Below, piece after piece: positions 1-8,437 of a DNA stretch of 64,000 bases. Numbering within the stretch: position 1 is the stretch's first letter; each line of letters starts with the position of its first letter. The position numbers and the translations under genes are program-made. This DNA is from Aldehydirespirator sp965220345 (lineage in GTDB: Bacteria > Actinomycetota > Acidimicrobiia > Acidimicrobiales > Aldehydirespiratoraceae), in assembly GCA_965220345.1 (NCBI GenBank), contig OZ244822.1, forward strand, positions 1,922,001 to 1,986,000, in the 5' to 3' direction. The notes beneath the pieces were generated by a model. That model was not told the origin of the DNA, did no database searches, and was given only the letters and a program-made list of their open reading frames with translations.

Positions 1-1
1 G

Positions 2-343
2 GTTACGATTTCTGTGCAGGACAGTATCTATGTTGAGGGTCGGAGTCCGTTTTATCTTGTTCGTTTCAAGCTCAACAAGCCTGCTAGTGAGCGGGTGACG
101 GTTAAGTACACTCCTGGGATACTTGGTACCGGTGCTGGGTATGCGACAGCAGGCGAGGATTTCGTGGTGCGGACTTCGTCTATTAGTTTCAGACCGGGTG
201 TGACTTCCAATATTGGTTTGATTTACGCGTTGAATGATCGCGTCAAAGAGCCTGATGAAACGTTCACGATCGTGTTATCAGAACCCCAAGGCGCACAAAT
301 CGCTGACAGTCAACCCGTCTTAACCATCAAAGACAACGACTAA
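2..343 (+). CDS. Calx-beta domain protein, C-terminal fragment (5' end outside window)
   Basis: The reading frame is open from base 2 and ends with TAA at 341-343, so this is the last ~113 residues of a gene that begins upstream. The GTG at 14 is probably not a true start because in-frame sequence continues before it. The fragment reads as one beta-sandwich repeat of the Calx-beta type: a strand ending YVEGRSP, a central YATAGEDF segment, then EPDETFTIVLS and the terminal acidic LTIKDND. Such repeats bind calcium in known family members and form stalks of secreted proteins. It resembles the repeats of the giant proteins at 36317 and 51725, but unlike them it ends directly after the repeat with no SLH domain. 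Function beyond 'extracellular repeat protein' cannot be told. Confidence 0.8.
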   Translation, partial: VTISVQDSIYVEGRSPFYLVRFKLNKPASERVTVKYTPGILGTGAGYATAGEDFVVRTSSISFRPGVTSNIGLIYALNDRVKEPDETFTIVLSEPQGAQIADSQPVLTIKDND

Positions 344-356
344 GCATTCCGTTCTT

Positions 357-392
357 GATGTAGTTGACCGCATATAGCACGTCAACTACGTC
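357..392. terminator. Hairpin between convergent genes
   Basis: A 12-base stem (357-368 with 381-392, one T:G wobble, core GTAGTTGAC/GTCAACTAC) encloses a 12-base loop. It lies between the end of the Calx-beta gene (+) and the end of sufU (-), so it could terminate either transcript. There is no clear T-run on either side, which weakens the call. Confidence 0.45.
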
Positions 393-441
393 AAAAACAG
401 CCTGAGAGCGGCTTTACATGCGGTAGTGCTGGAGGTGAGGG

Positions 442-930
442 TCAGTCGAAGGCTTGGTCTAGGGCATCCACCAGAGTGTTCCACGACAATGTGGCGCACT
501 TGATGCGCACTGGGAACTTCACTACGCCGCGCAGCGCCTCTAGGTCACCGAGTTTCACATCGTCGGGCTCTTCGCCTTCGGTCTCGTCCTCATCAAGGTC
601 ATCACCGCTGCCGCCGATGCCGCTGCCGTGGATCGACATCATGTGCTTGAAAGCTCGCACCAGCTTCTGCGCTTCTACCACACTGCGACCCTTCACCGCC
701 GTGGACATCATCGAAGCCGACGACTGGCTTATTGAGCATCCCTGACCACCGGTAGAAACATCGGCGATGACACCGTCTCTTACCTCCACATAGATGATGA
801 TCTCATCGCCGCAAAGCGGGTTGAAACCCACTGCCTGCACAGCTGGCGGCACCTCCAGTTCGCCGCGGTTGCGCGGGTTGCGGTAATGGTCGAGGATGAT
901 CTCGCGGTAGAGGTCTTCTAGTCCGGCCAC
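442..930 (-). CDS. sufU: SufU-type Fe-S cluster assembly / sulfur-transfer protein
   Basis: SufU accepts persulfide sulfur from the cysteine desulfurase SufS and passes it on for Fe-S cluster assembly in the cytoplasm. With the start at GTG 930 the protein has 162 residues. The three family cysteines and the aspartate are visible: Cys40 and Asp42 in NPLCGDE, Cys65 in GGQGCSIS and Cys145 in RIKCATL, the residues that bind zinc in SufU. A longer frame opens at 987, but it overlaps sufS by 38 bases. GTG 930 has a purine-rich GAGGGGAG just upstream and leaves a 19-base gap after the sufS stop, so I prefer it. Residues ~102-126 form an unusually acidic Gly/Asp/Glu insertion before the last cysteine. 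It is the last gene of a sufC-sufS-sufU operon. Confidence 0.9.
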   Translation of the reverse strand: MAGLEDLYREIILDHYRNPRNRGELEVPPAVQAVGFNPLCGDEIIIYVEVRDGVIADVSTGGQGCSISQSSASMMSTAVKGRSVVEAQKLVRAFKHMMSIHGSGIGGSGDDLDEDETEGEEPDDVKLGDLEALRGVVKFPVRIKCATLSWNTLVDALDQAFD

Positions 931-949
931 AGCGCTCCCCTCAGCTAGC

Positions 950-2202
<1,253 letters not shown>

Positions 2203-2206
<4 letters not shown>

Positions 2207-3015
2207 GACGTGTGAGCCGTGCCAGCCGCTGCTGGCTGGTGAAGCTCGTGAAGCTCTTGACGTTCGTAGCGTTCGTAGCCTTCGCGTTCTAGTCGGTCGG
2301 CTAGCTCCGGACCGCCGCTGTCGACGATGCGTCCGTCCATCAGCACATGCACTCGGTCGGGTTGCAGTCCTGAGGTGAGGATCCGCTGAAAGTGCGTGAT
2401 TGCCAGCACCCCCAGTTCGGGGCGTTCGGCGCGCACCTCCTGCACGCCGCCAGCCACGATGCGCAGCGCGTCAATGTCAAGTCCCGTGTCGGTTTCATCA
2501 AGGATCGCCATGTCGGGCTCAAGCACCGCCATCTGCAGAATTTCGTTGCGTTTCTTTTCGCCGCCAGAGAATTTTTCGTTGAGGTGGCGATCCATCAAAG
2601 CGGAATCGATCGAGAGCCGCTCCATCCATTCGACCATGGTCATGTAAGTCTCAATGGAGCTGACTTCGGTGCTCTTGCGGGCTTGCAGAGCCTGAGTCAA
2701 AAAGTTGCGCACCGACACTCCAGGTATCTCTTGGGGATATTGAAAAGCTAGGAACATGCCCGCCTGGCCACGAACCTCCGGCGGCCAGTCAGTGACATCT
2801 TCGCCTTTGAAACGGATCGACCCCTGGGTGACCTCAAACTCGGGGCTTCCTAGCAGCGCCGCGGCCAAAGTGGACTTGCCCGAGCCGTTGGGCCCCATCA
2901 AAGCGTGGGTCTCACCGGCTTCGACCACCAAGTCAACACCGCGCAGGATCTGCACCTCGCCGTCAGCGGTGCCGACATGCAGACCTTCGATCTCAAAGAG
3001 CGGCGCTTCAGGCAC
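2203..3015 (-). CDS. sufC: Fe-S assembly ATPase SufC
   Basis: SufC is the cytoplasmic ABC-type ATPase of the SufBCD scaffold. It has 270 residues. Walker A GPNGSGKST is at 41-49, the Q-loop FQYPQEIPG at 91-99, the SufC-type signature FSGGEKKR at 149-156 and Walker B MAILDETD at 169-176. The SufC-specific ETDTGLDIDAL is present. It is the first gene of the minus-strand operon sufC-sufS-sufU. The partners sufB and sufD, normally directly upstream, are absent: the upstream neighbour is a divergent acyl-CoA dehydrogenase. The 130-base gap 3016-3145 must carry both promoters. Confidence 0.95.
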
Positions 3016-3145
3016 GCAACGAATCCTACGGCGCGCAAAGGCAACTACGGCGTGGCCGAGCCTCTTGCTTGCGGTAGCTTGTCAGCAGCATTGGATAAGC
3101 CATCGGATTCGTGATTGACTCCGCGTTCGATCTTGGAGGTTTCGA

Positions 3146-4261
3146 GTGAATTTTACTTTCACAGATGAGCAGGAGCAGCTCAGAGAGTTCGTGCGCGGCT
3201 TCTTGGCGGACAAATCGCCCGAATCCGAGGTGCGTCGCCAGATGGACACCACCGAAGGTTTCGATCCCGAGGTCTGGTCTCAGCTTTGTGAGCAGCTCGG
3301 TTTGGCCGCTTTGACGATCCCCGAGGAATACGGCGGCCAGGGTTTCAGCTGCGTTGAGCAGGTAGTGGCGCTTGAAGAGATGGGCAAGTCGCTACTTTGC
3401 GCGCCCTACTTCTCGTCGGTGGTGCTAGCTGCCAACACGTTGCTGCACAGCGGAGACGAGGAAGCCAAGCAGTCCCATCTGCCTGCCATCGCCTCTGGTG
3501 AGACTCGAGCGTCTTTGGCCTTCACCGAGCAGAACGGTCGCTGGGACGAGTCCGGCATTGCTATGACAGCGGTGCCCGAAGGCGATTCTTGGCACCTAGA
3601 CGGGGTGAAGATGTATGTGCTTGACGGGCACACCGCCAACCTGATACTGGCAGCGGCACGCACTTCCAGCGGTGTGTCGCTGTTTAGCGTGGACGCAGAT
3701 GCCGAGGGACTCACCCGCAGCGCCTTATCGACCATGGACCAGACCCGCAAGCAGGCCAAGCTCACCTTCGACGGGGTGCCCGCAAAGTTGATCGGCACCG
3801 AGGGGCAGGGCTGGCCAGTGCTGGAAACTGTGCTTGATTTAGCTGCAGTGGCTCTGGCGGCCGAGCAGGTCGGTGGTGCCCAGCAGTGCCTGGACATGTC
3901 GGTGGACTATGCCAAAGTTCGTGTGCAGTTCGGGCGCCCGATCGGTTCGTTTCAAGCGATCAAACATAAGTGCGCCGACATGCTCTTGGGGGTCGAGTCC
4001 GCCAAATCCGCTGCCTATTACGCGGCTTGGTGTGCTGCTGAGATGAACGACGAGTTGCCGCAAGCGGCTTCGCTGGCCAAGAGCTATTGCTCAGAGGCGT
4101 ATTTCCATGCTGCAGCTGAGAACATACAGATCCACGGCGGCATCGGCTTCACTTGGGAGCATCCAGCGCATCTGTATTACAAGCGTGCCAAGAGTTCAGA
4201 GCTGCTGTTCGGTGATCCCACCTATCACCGTGAACTGCTGGCACAACGTATCGGTTTGTGA
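3146..4261 (+). CDS. Acyl-CoA dehydrogenase family protein
   Basis: This is a flavoprotein of the acyl-CoA dehydrogenase family (371 residues), oxidising an acyl-CoA at the alpha-beta bond in lipid or sterol side-chain breakdown. The start is GTG 3146 with GGAGGT at 3135-3140. Visible features are the N-terminal FTDEQEQLREFVRGFL helix, the FAD-contacting LAFTEQNGRWD segment, the helical region with VRVQFGRPIGSFQAIKHK and the C-terminal IQIHGGIGFTWEHP segment. That last segment matches the actinobacterial FadE branch in which many members work as heterodimers with a second FadE, but no partner gene is adjacent. Substrate unknown. Confidence 0.9.
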   Translation: MNFTFTDEQEQLREFVRGFLADKSPESEVRRQMDTTEGFDPEVWSQLCEQLGLAALTIPEEYGGQGFSCVEQVVALEEMGKSLLCAPYFSSVVLAANTLLHSGDEEAKQSHLPAIASGETRASLAFTEQNGRWDESGIAMTAVPEGDSWHLDGVKMYVLDGHTANLILAAARTSSGVSLFSVDADAEGLTRSALSTMDQTRKQAKLTFDGVPAKLIGTEGQGWPVLETVLDLAAVALAAEQVGGAQQCLDMSVDYAKVRVQFGRPIGSFQAIKHKCADMLLGVESAKSAAYYAAWCAAEMNDELPQAASLAKSYCSEAYFHAAAENIQIHGGIGFTWEHPAHLYYKRAKSSELLFGDPTYHRELLAQRIGL

Positions 4262-4294
4262 TCACACGGTTCACTAACCTCAGGGATAACGGGT

Positions 4295-4747
4295 GTGATC
4301 TGGCTGTTCGCAGCCGTCGGGTTGATCGCAGTGGTGGCGATCGCTTTCGTGTCGGTGGGGATCGCTGTCGGCGGCCTTGAAGCCGAAACCGCGCCAGCGG
4401 TGTATCGTCATTCCGACGCAGTGGATTTTGTTGCTGAGCAGCTGCCTATTGAAGTAACCGCCAGAGTCAGCCACAGCGATGTGGGCAAAGTGCTGCGCTG
4501 GCACCTTGACTGGTTCTCCGAGGTGGGTCTTGCCACCGACTACGGCACCGAACTGGGTGACCCGGCGGTTGCCATCGGTGAAGTGGCTGTAGTTGATACT
4601 GACGCTGCCTGCGACGCAGTAGTGGCACGCTCGCTTCGGGAGTCAGGCCCTGAACCAGTGGATGTGGTCTGCATCTTGGAGGCGCAGCTCGCGTATCTGT
4701 CACAGATCGGAGCGCTCAGCACCGGCAATCCCCCTCCCGCAACCTGA
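4295..4747 (+). CDS. Small membrane-anchored protein, unrecognised
   Basis: I do not recognise this 150-residue protein. It starts with one hydrophobic segment (residues 2-27, IWLFAAVGLIAVVAIAFVSV) that looks like an uncleaved signal anchor. A soluble part follows with RHSDAVDFVAEQLP and VLRWHLDWFSEVG, then two cysteines (in DAACDAV and VVCILE) that could pair. The start GTG 4295 lies 34 bases after the acyl-CoA dehydrogenase stop, so co-transcription is possible. Composition and codon use match its neighbours, which argues for a real gene. Confidence 0.7.
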   Translation: MIWLFAAVGLIAVVAIAFVSVGIAVGGLEAETAPAVYRHSDAVDFVAEQLPIEVTARVSHSDVGKVLRWHLDWFSEVGLATDYGTELGDPAVAIGEVAVVDTDAACDAVVARSLRESGPEPVDVVCILEAQLAYLSQIGALSTGNPPPAT

Positions 4748-4758
4748 TGCGATGATGT

Positions 4759-4770
4759 TATGATGTTGCG
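4759..4770 (+). promoter_or_regulatory. Leaderless -10 element of the vapB-like gene
   Basis: TATGAT at 4759-4764 is followed by exactly six bases and then the ATG at 4771. In actinobacteria a TANNNT box at this distance usually means that transcription starts at the start codon itself. No Shine-Dalgarno sequence is seen. The same arrangement occurs before abiEi, the amidase and the coiled-coil genes. Confidence 0.6.
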
Positions 4771-4992
4771 ATGCGAACAACTTTGGAACTCGACGAAGAT
4801 GTGCTCGCAGTGGCACGTTCGCTGGCTGTTGAGCGGCGCATGTCGCTCGGCGCGGCGGTGTCCGAACTGGCCCGCCGCGGCTGGAGGCAGCGTCCCGTAG
4901 ACACTCGCAGAGCCGTGCCCGGGTTCACGGTCGGGCCCGAGAGCGGTCCGATCACTGCCGAGATGGTGCGGGCGGCAAGCGAGGAGTGGTGA
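4771..4992 (+). CDS. VapB-like antitoxin (ribbon-helix-helix)
   Basis: This 73-residue protein begins with the ribbon-helix-helix pattern of VapB/CopG antitoxins (RTTLELDEDVLAVARSLA, then RMSLGAAVSELARRG). It ends with a proline/glycine-rich tail (PGFTVGPESGPITAEMV) that would wrap the toxin. Antitoxins of this family bind their own operator as dimers and neutralise a PIN-domain VapC RNase. The following gene overlaps by four bases in the usual vapBC manner but is destroyed (see 4989-5033), so this antitoxin appears to have lost its partner. Confidence 0.75.
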   Translation: MRTTLELDEDVLAVARSLAVERRMSLGAAVSELARRGWRQRPVDTRRAVPGFTVGPESGPITAEMVRAASEEW

Positions 4993-5033
4993 CTCCGCTA
5001 CTTGATGTCAACGTTCTCATCGCATTGGCCTGA
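4989..5033 (+). pseudogene. vapC toxin remnant, truncated after 14 codons
   Basis: A GTG at 4989 overlaps the vapB stop and encodes MTPLLDVNVLIALA, the typical first beta strand of a PIN domain including its first catalytic aspartate (DVNVLIAL). A TGA at 5031 stops it. No PIN-like frame could be followed after the stop, so more than one lesion or a deletion is likely. Confidence 0.7.
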
Positions 5034-5280
5034 CGGACGCGCTTGAAATCTGGAGATGCGAAATCTGAGGGTGCTTGGATTGTTGCGCCGAGTGTGGTTA
5101 ACTGTTGTCACCAAGAGAAAGGAGGTGGTCCAACTGAGTGATAAACGCTTTGTGACCTTGGAGGTGGCTGGCCGCTAGCTACGGCAAGCTGGACCGACTG
5201 GCGAATCCCCGTCAGCTCCACCCCTGGATTGAGTCGCTGGACTTGTCACATCTGGCACGACTGCTGCTCTTGTCAGCGCA

Positions 5281-5298
5281 AAAATTGTTGACAATTTT
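5281..5298. promoter_or_regulatory. Perfect operator-like palindrome
   Basis: AAAATTGT and ACAATTTT are perfect 8-base inverted arms around TG (core TTGTTGACAA). The form matches operators of GntR-like or similar dimeric regulators. No T-run or GC-rich stem is present, so it is unlikely to be a terminator. The nearest downstream gene is the hydrolase at 5545. Confidence 0.4.
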
Positions 5299-5344
5299 GC
5301 GGTAGTCACAAAGGCTCGCCCGGGATATCCGGCAATAATCTATT

Positions 5345-5377
5345 CAGCGGGGCGAGTTCTTGCAGCTCGCCCCGCTG
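5345..5377. terminator. Perfect GC-rich hairpin
   Basis: CAGCGGGGCGAG (5345-5356) pairs perfectly with CTCGCCCCGCTG (5366-5377) around a nine-base loop. This would be a very stable RNA stem. There is no T-run afterwards, so it is a terminator only by analogy with actinobacterial U-less hairpins. It could end the vapB transcript. Confidence 0.5.
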
Positions 5378-5382
5378 TCGCG

Positions 5383-5460
5383 TCGCCGGTATGTGTCGCC
5401 GGTATGTGCCGCCGGTATGTGTCGCCGGTATGTGCCGCCGGTATGTGCCGCCGGTACATA
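5383..5460 (+). repeat. Six tandem 13-bp repeats
   Basis: Six consecutive 13-base units of the form YCGCCGGTATGTG (first base T or C; the last unit ends TACATA) run from 5383 to 5460 with almost no variation. They lie between the 5345-5377 hairpin and the hydrolase start. A reading frame through them gives a nonsense N-terminus, so they are taken as non-coding. Confidence 0.85.
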
Positions 5461-5544
5461 TCGCCTAGTGGCGCATACTGTGCTGGCGGCTTATTTTGGG
5501 ATAGCGCGAACCCGCTAGCAGGTAAGGCGACTACCGTGCAAGTA

Positions 5545-6330
5545 ATGGACAGAAGCTTTGTTGTTGACTCCAACGAGCTAACCGCTCATCTCGCTCGCCC
5601 GCTGCAAGCACCAGCTCTGCGCCCCGCAGTGGTGATAGTTCACGGCTTTCCTTCCGAACCCGGCGGAGGCATCAACTCCACCATGACGTTGCCTGCTTTG
5701 GCGGATCAGATAGTTCAGGAGACCGGTTTTACCGCTATGGCCTACGCCTCCAGAGGAGTGGCCGGTTCACAAGGCGATTTCTCGCTTGACGGCTGGCGGC
5801 GGGATCTTGTCGGTGCTATCGACTTCCTTGAGACCGAAGTGGACTGCGATGGCATCTGGCTCGTCGGTTTCGGTACCGGCGGCGCTCTGGCCGTGGTGGT
5901 AGCCAGCCGTGATCAGCGGGTGCGAGGCGTGGCCGCAATGGCCGCGCCCGCCGATTTTGAGGACTGGGCACGCAACCCTCGCAAACTGCTGTTGTGGGCG
6001 CGAGAAGTCGGTGTAGTGCGCGACCCGGACTTTCCGTCCAGCTTCGACCGCTGGGCTGCTGAGTTGCGCAGCTTGCGAGCTGTGCAGGCCGCCGAGTCTT
6101 TGAGGGACTGCTCGTTGCTGGTGCTGCACGGCAGCGACGACGAAACCGTTCCAGTGTTTGATGCGCGTGTCATTGCTGACGCTCACCCGGGTGCCGATCT
6201 GCGTATCATCGCTGGAGCTTCGCATCACTTGCGCCATGACCCTCGTGCCGTGGCGGTGTTACTGGGATGGCTCGAACGTCAACGCCCTTCGTTGCGGGTA
6301 GCAGCTAGCTCTGCGGAAGAGTCAACCTGA
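5545..6330 (+). CDS. Alpha/beta-hydrolase-fold protein with altered nucleophile motif
   Basis: This is a 261-residue cytoplasmic alpha/beta-hydrolase-fold protein. The oxyanion-region HGFPSEPGG is at 33-41, the late acid region HGSDDETVPV and the histidine region GASHHLRHD are present. The nucleophile elbow reads GFGTGG (108-113) where GxSxG is expected, so the catalytic serine is a glycine (codon GGT; AGT would be serine). The open frame reaches back to 5404, but that part translates the 13-bp repeats. ATG 5545 is preceded by TACCGT seven bases upstream, fitting a leaderless start, and GTG 5536 is an alternative. It converges on the histidine kinase gene and overlaps it by 26 bases at the 3' ends. 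Substrate unknown. Confidence 0.85.
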   Translation: MDRSFVVDSNELTAHLARPLQAPALRPAVVIVHGFPSEPGGGINSTMTLPALADQIVQETGFTAMAYASRGVAGSQGDFSLDGWRRDLVGAIDFLETEVDCDGIWLVGFGTGGALAVVVASRDQRVRGVAAMAAPADFEDWARNPRKLLLWAREVGVVRDPDFPSSFDRWAAELRSLRAVQAAESLRDCSLLVLHGSDDETVPVFDARVIADAHPGADLRIIAGASHHLRHDPRAVAVLLGWLERQRPSLRVAASSAEEST

Positions 6331-7522
6331 ACTCCGAGCCGAAACCTTCACGCGAGGTCACGCTCACGTCACCTCCGTGGTTGAGTGCTACATGGCGCAC
6401 GATCGACAACCCCAGCCCAGTGCCACCCGTGCTGCGGCTGCGTGCGCGGTCAGTGCGGTAGAAACGCTCGAAAATACGGCTCTGCTCTGCTGCGGGAATG
6501 CCGATGCCTTCGTCGCGTACTGCTACCGTCAAGTTCTGCGGCCCGGATGTCACTGTCACATCAATTCGGCCTCCAGGTTCGCTGAACTTGACGGCATTGT
6601 CGAGCAGGTTGAAGATCGCTGACTCAAGATGGCGTCGTGAGCCGTTGATCGGCATCAGATCATCAGGAACTGCGGCGGTCACCTTGACCTGTCGCTGTTC
6701 GGCGCTCTCGGTGATGCGGTCAACGGCCGCGGCGACAACTTCAGCGATTTCAAGCGGTGCAGCGTGATGGCCGCTTTCGTCTTCAAGCAGCGAGAGAGTC
6801 AGCAGATCTTCGATGGTGTTAGCCACCCGCTGAATCTCAATCTGCATCCGCGATATGAGCTGTTGCGAAACCTGCGGATCCGAGTCGGTGCTCAGCGTGT
6901 CGGCTAGCAGGCTGAGTGCACCTATCGGGGTTTTAAGTTCGTGGCTGACGTTGGCCACGAAGTCTTTGCGCACCGACTCAATGCGCTGCGATTCGGTGGT
7001 GTCACGCACCAGAGCCACCGCGCCAAGCAGTTCACCGCTGTTTTGTAAGGGGCAGGCCCGCACCTCATAGCTCTTGCGAGGCTCGGCATGTAGTTCGATA
7101 TTGCTGGTGACTTCTTCACCGTTGTGGGCCCGTTCAAGCAGTTCCTTTACCGTGGCAGCTACGAGGGCTTCCCCGTGGCGGGCTTGCAGCACCGAGTCAG
7201 CCGCCGTGTTGGAGGCCACTATTTTGCCTGAACTGTCACAGACCACAATCCCTGACCACAAAGCGTTGAGGCTCAAAGCGATGCGTTGATGTGCTAGTTC
7301 AATAGCGGCTTGAGCGACTTCGGCCGCTTCGGCTCGTCGGCGGGTTTCTGCGATAGCGCGGCGAACCGGCAAGCGATGCCCATCTGGTTGCTGCGAGTCG
7401 CTGGGGTGAGATGTGGGCGCAGTGTTGCGCCTCAGCCATCTCTGTAGTCGTATCCGTTCGCTGGCGAGGATTATGACGGCAGCCGCTAAAACTATTAGCA
7501 ACGCGATGAGCAGAGCAGTCAT
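6305..7522 (-). CDS. Sensor histidine kinase, SenX3/PhoR-like
   Basis: This 405-residue membrane histidine kinase has one N-terminal transmembrane helix (about residues 3-20), a PAS-like region (NALWSGIVVCDSSGKIVA), a HisKA domain with the phosphoacceptor in VSHELKTP (about residue 194) and a full ATPase domain (NLLDNAVKFSEPGG, DEGIGIP, GTGLGLSIVRH). The order and single transmembrane helix match SenX3, which senses phosphate status through the Pst/PhoU system. It is downstream of phoU in the same direction with a 93-base gap. No response regulator gene is present next to it: the following gene is on the other strand and is a hydrolase. Confidence 0.9.
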   Translation of the reverse strand: MTALLIALLIVLAAAVIILASERIRLQRWLRRNTAPTSHPSDSQQPDGHRLPVRRAIAETRRRAEAAEVAQAAIELAHQRIALSLNALWSGIVVCDSSGKIVASNTAADSVLQARHGEALVAATVKELLERAHNGEEVTSNIELHAEPRKSYEVRACPLQNSGELLGAVALVRDTTESQRIESVRKDFVANVSHELKTPIGALSLLADTLSTDSDPQVSQQLISRMQIEIQRVANTIEDLLTLSLLEDESGHHAAPLEIAEVVAAAVDRITESAEQRQVKVTAAVPDDLMPINGSRRHLESAIFNLLDNAVKFSEPGGRIDVTVTSGPQNLTVAVRDEGIGIPAAEQSRIFERFYRTDRARSRSTGGTGLGLSIVRHVALNHGGDVSVTSREGFGSEFRLTLPQS

Positions 7523-7615
7523 CTAGGTAATGCTGTCAGCAGAGTTCTAAGAGTTGTTGTTGCCTGCGTGCTGTTCATTGCGGCATCGCTAACGGTAACA
7601 CGAGGCTGCCCGTTG

Positions 7616-8359
7616 CTAGTCGCTTGAGTCTTCGCCGTTGAGCGACACCTCCGCAGGGTCGGCTGACAGCTCTTCAAGATGAGGATCTAGCGTTTCCGTT
7701 GTTGGGGGCATCTCACCAGAAACCATGTAACGCACCCGATCGCTGATATTCACAGCATGATCACCGATCCGCTCGTAGTAGCGGGCGATCAAAGCCAGCT
7801 GCACAGCCGGTTGCACTTCAAGGTCTTGGCTGCGACTCGCCTCAAGAAGGCTCTGCACGAACGAGTGATGCATACTGTCGAGCCTGTCGTCAATGTCGTC
7901 AAGGGCGCTGGCCAAAGCTGAGTCATGCTCGGAGTAAGAATCCACCGACAGCCGAATCAGTCGGATCGCTTCTTCGTTCATTTCGGCTATCTGTCCGCGC
8001 AGTTTCGGAGAAAGTTCAGTACCGAACATGCGCCGCGCTCCTTTGCATATGTTGCAGGCCAGCCCTCCAGTGCGTTCAAGTTCGCCGCTGATCCACATTG
8101 TCGCCAGAATCTGTCGCAGATCTCCAGCCATTGGCTGCTGCAACGCCAGCAAGCTTTGGCATTGTTCCTCTATCTCGAAAGCTGCCAGATCGATTTGGTG
8201 GTCGTCGTTGATCACGTTTTGAGCTTCGGCTAGGTCATAGCGCAACAAAGCGTCGGTGGCGCGGGCTACAGCATCGCTAGCACGCGCTGCGAGTTGCACC
8301 ACCAGTTCGCTGGTTTCTTCGATCTCAGCGTGAAAGTTTCGGCGAGTTTGCTCGCTCAT
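7616..8359 (-). CDS. phoU: Phosphate transport system regulator PhoU
   Basis: PhoU links the Pst transporter to the phosphate-sensing kinase and represses the Pho response when phosphate is plentiful. It has 247 residues made of two similar helical halves, with the family's acidic helix motifs (AFEIEEQ.. and HAVNISDRVRYM near the end of the second half). The start ATG 8359 follows AGGAGC at a good distance. The C-terminal tail is acidic and slightly longer than usual. It lies between pstB and the kinase gene, the expected place for a coupling factor. Confidence 0.92.
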   Translation of the reverse strand: MSEQTRRNFHAEIEETSELVVQLAARASDAVARATDALLRYDLAEAQNVINDDHQIDLAAFEIEEQCQSLLALQQPMAGDLRQILATMWISGELERTGGLACNICKGARRMFGTELSPKLRGQIAEMNEEAIRLIRLSVDSYSEHDSALASALDDIDDRLDSMHHSFVQSLLEASRSQDLEVQPAVQLALIARYYERIGDHAVNISDRVRYMVSGEMPPTTETLDPHLEELSADPAEVSLNGEDSSD

Positions 8360-8437
8360 ATTTTGCTCCTACCAGCTGTTGCGATTCGGTTTCTTATGGT
8401 CAACTAATTCTTCAATTCTTCTTACAGTCAATCCAGT

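Larger units (their letters stand above)
5034..5544. other. Non-coding stretch with decayed sequence, palindrome and short repeats
   Basis: Between the vapC remnant and the hydrolase there is no convincing gene. A strong Shine-Dalgarno-like AAGGAGGTGG (about 5119-5128) leads only into a frame that stops after about 17 codons (ending TLEVAGR), possibly a leader peptide or a remnant. The stretch also holds the palindrome at 5281-5298, the hairpin at 5345-5377 and the tandem repeat at 5383-5460. Confidence 0.6.

Noticed and set aside
5383..5460. CRISPR array
   Set aside because: The units are 13 bp and directly adjacent with no spacers, and no cas genes are nearby. No CRISPR array was seen anywhere in the window.
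5404..5544. Cys/Tyr-rich N-terminal extension of the hydrolase
   Set aside because: It is a translation of the 13-bp tandem repeats, and the hydrolase similarity and promoter spacing support a start at 5545 or 5536.
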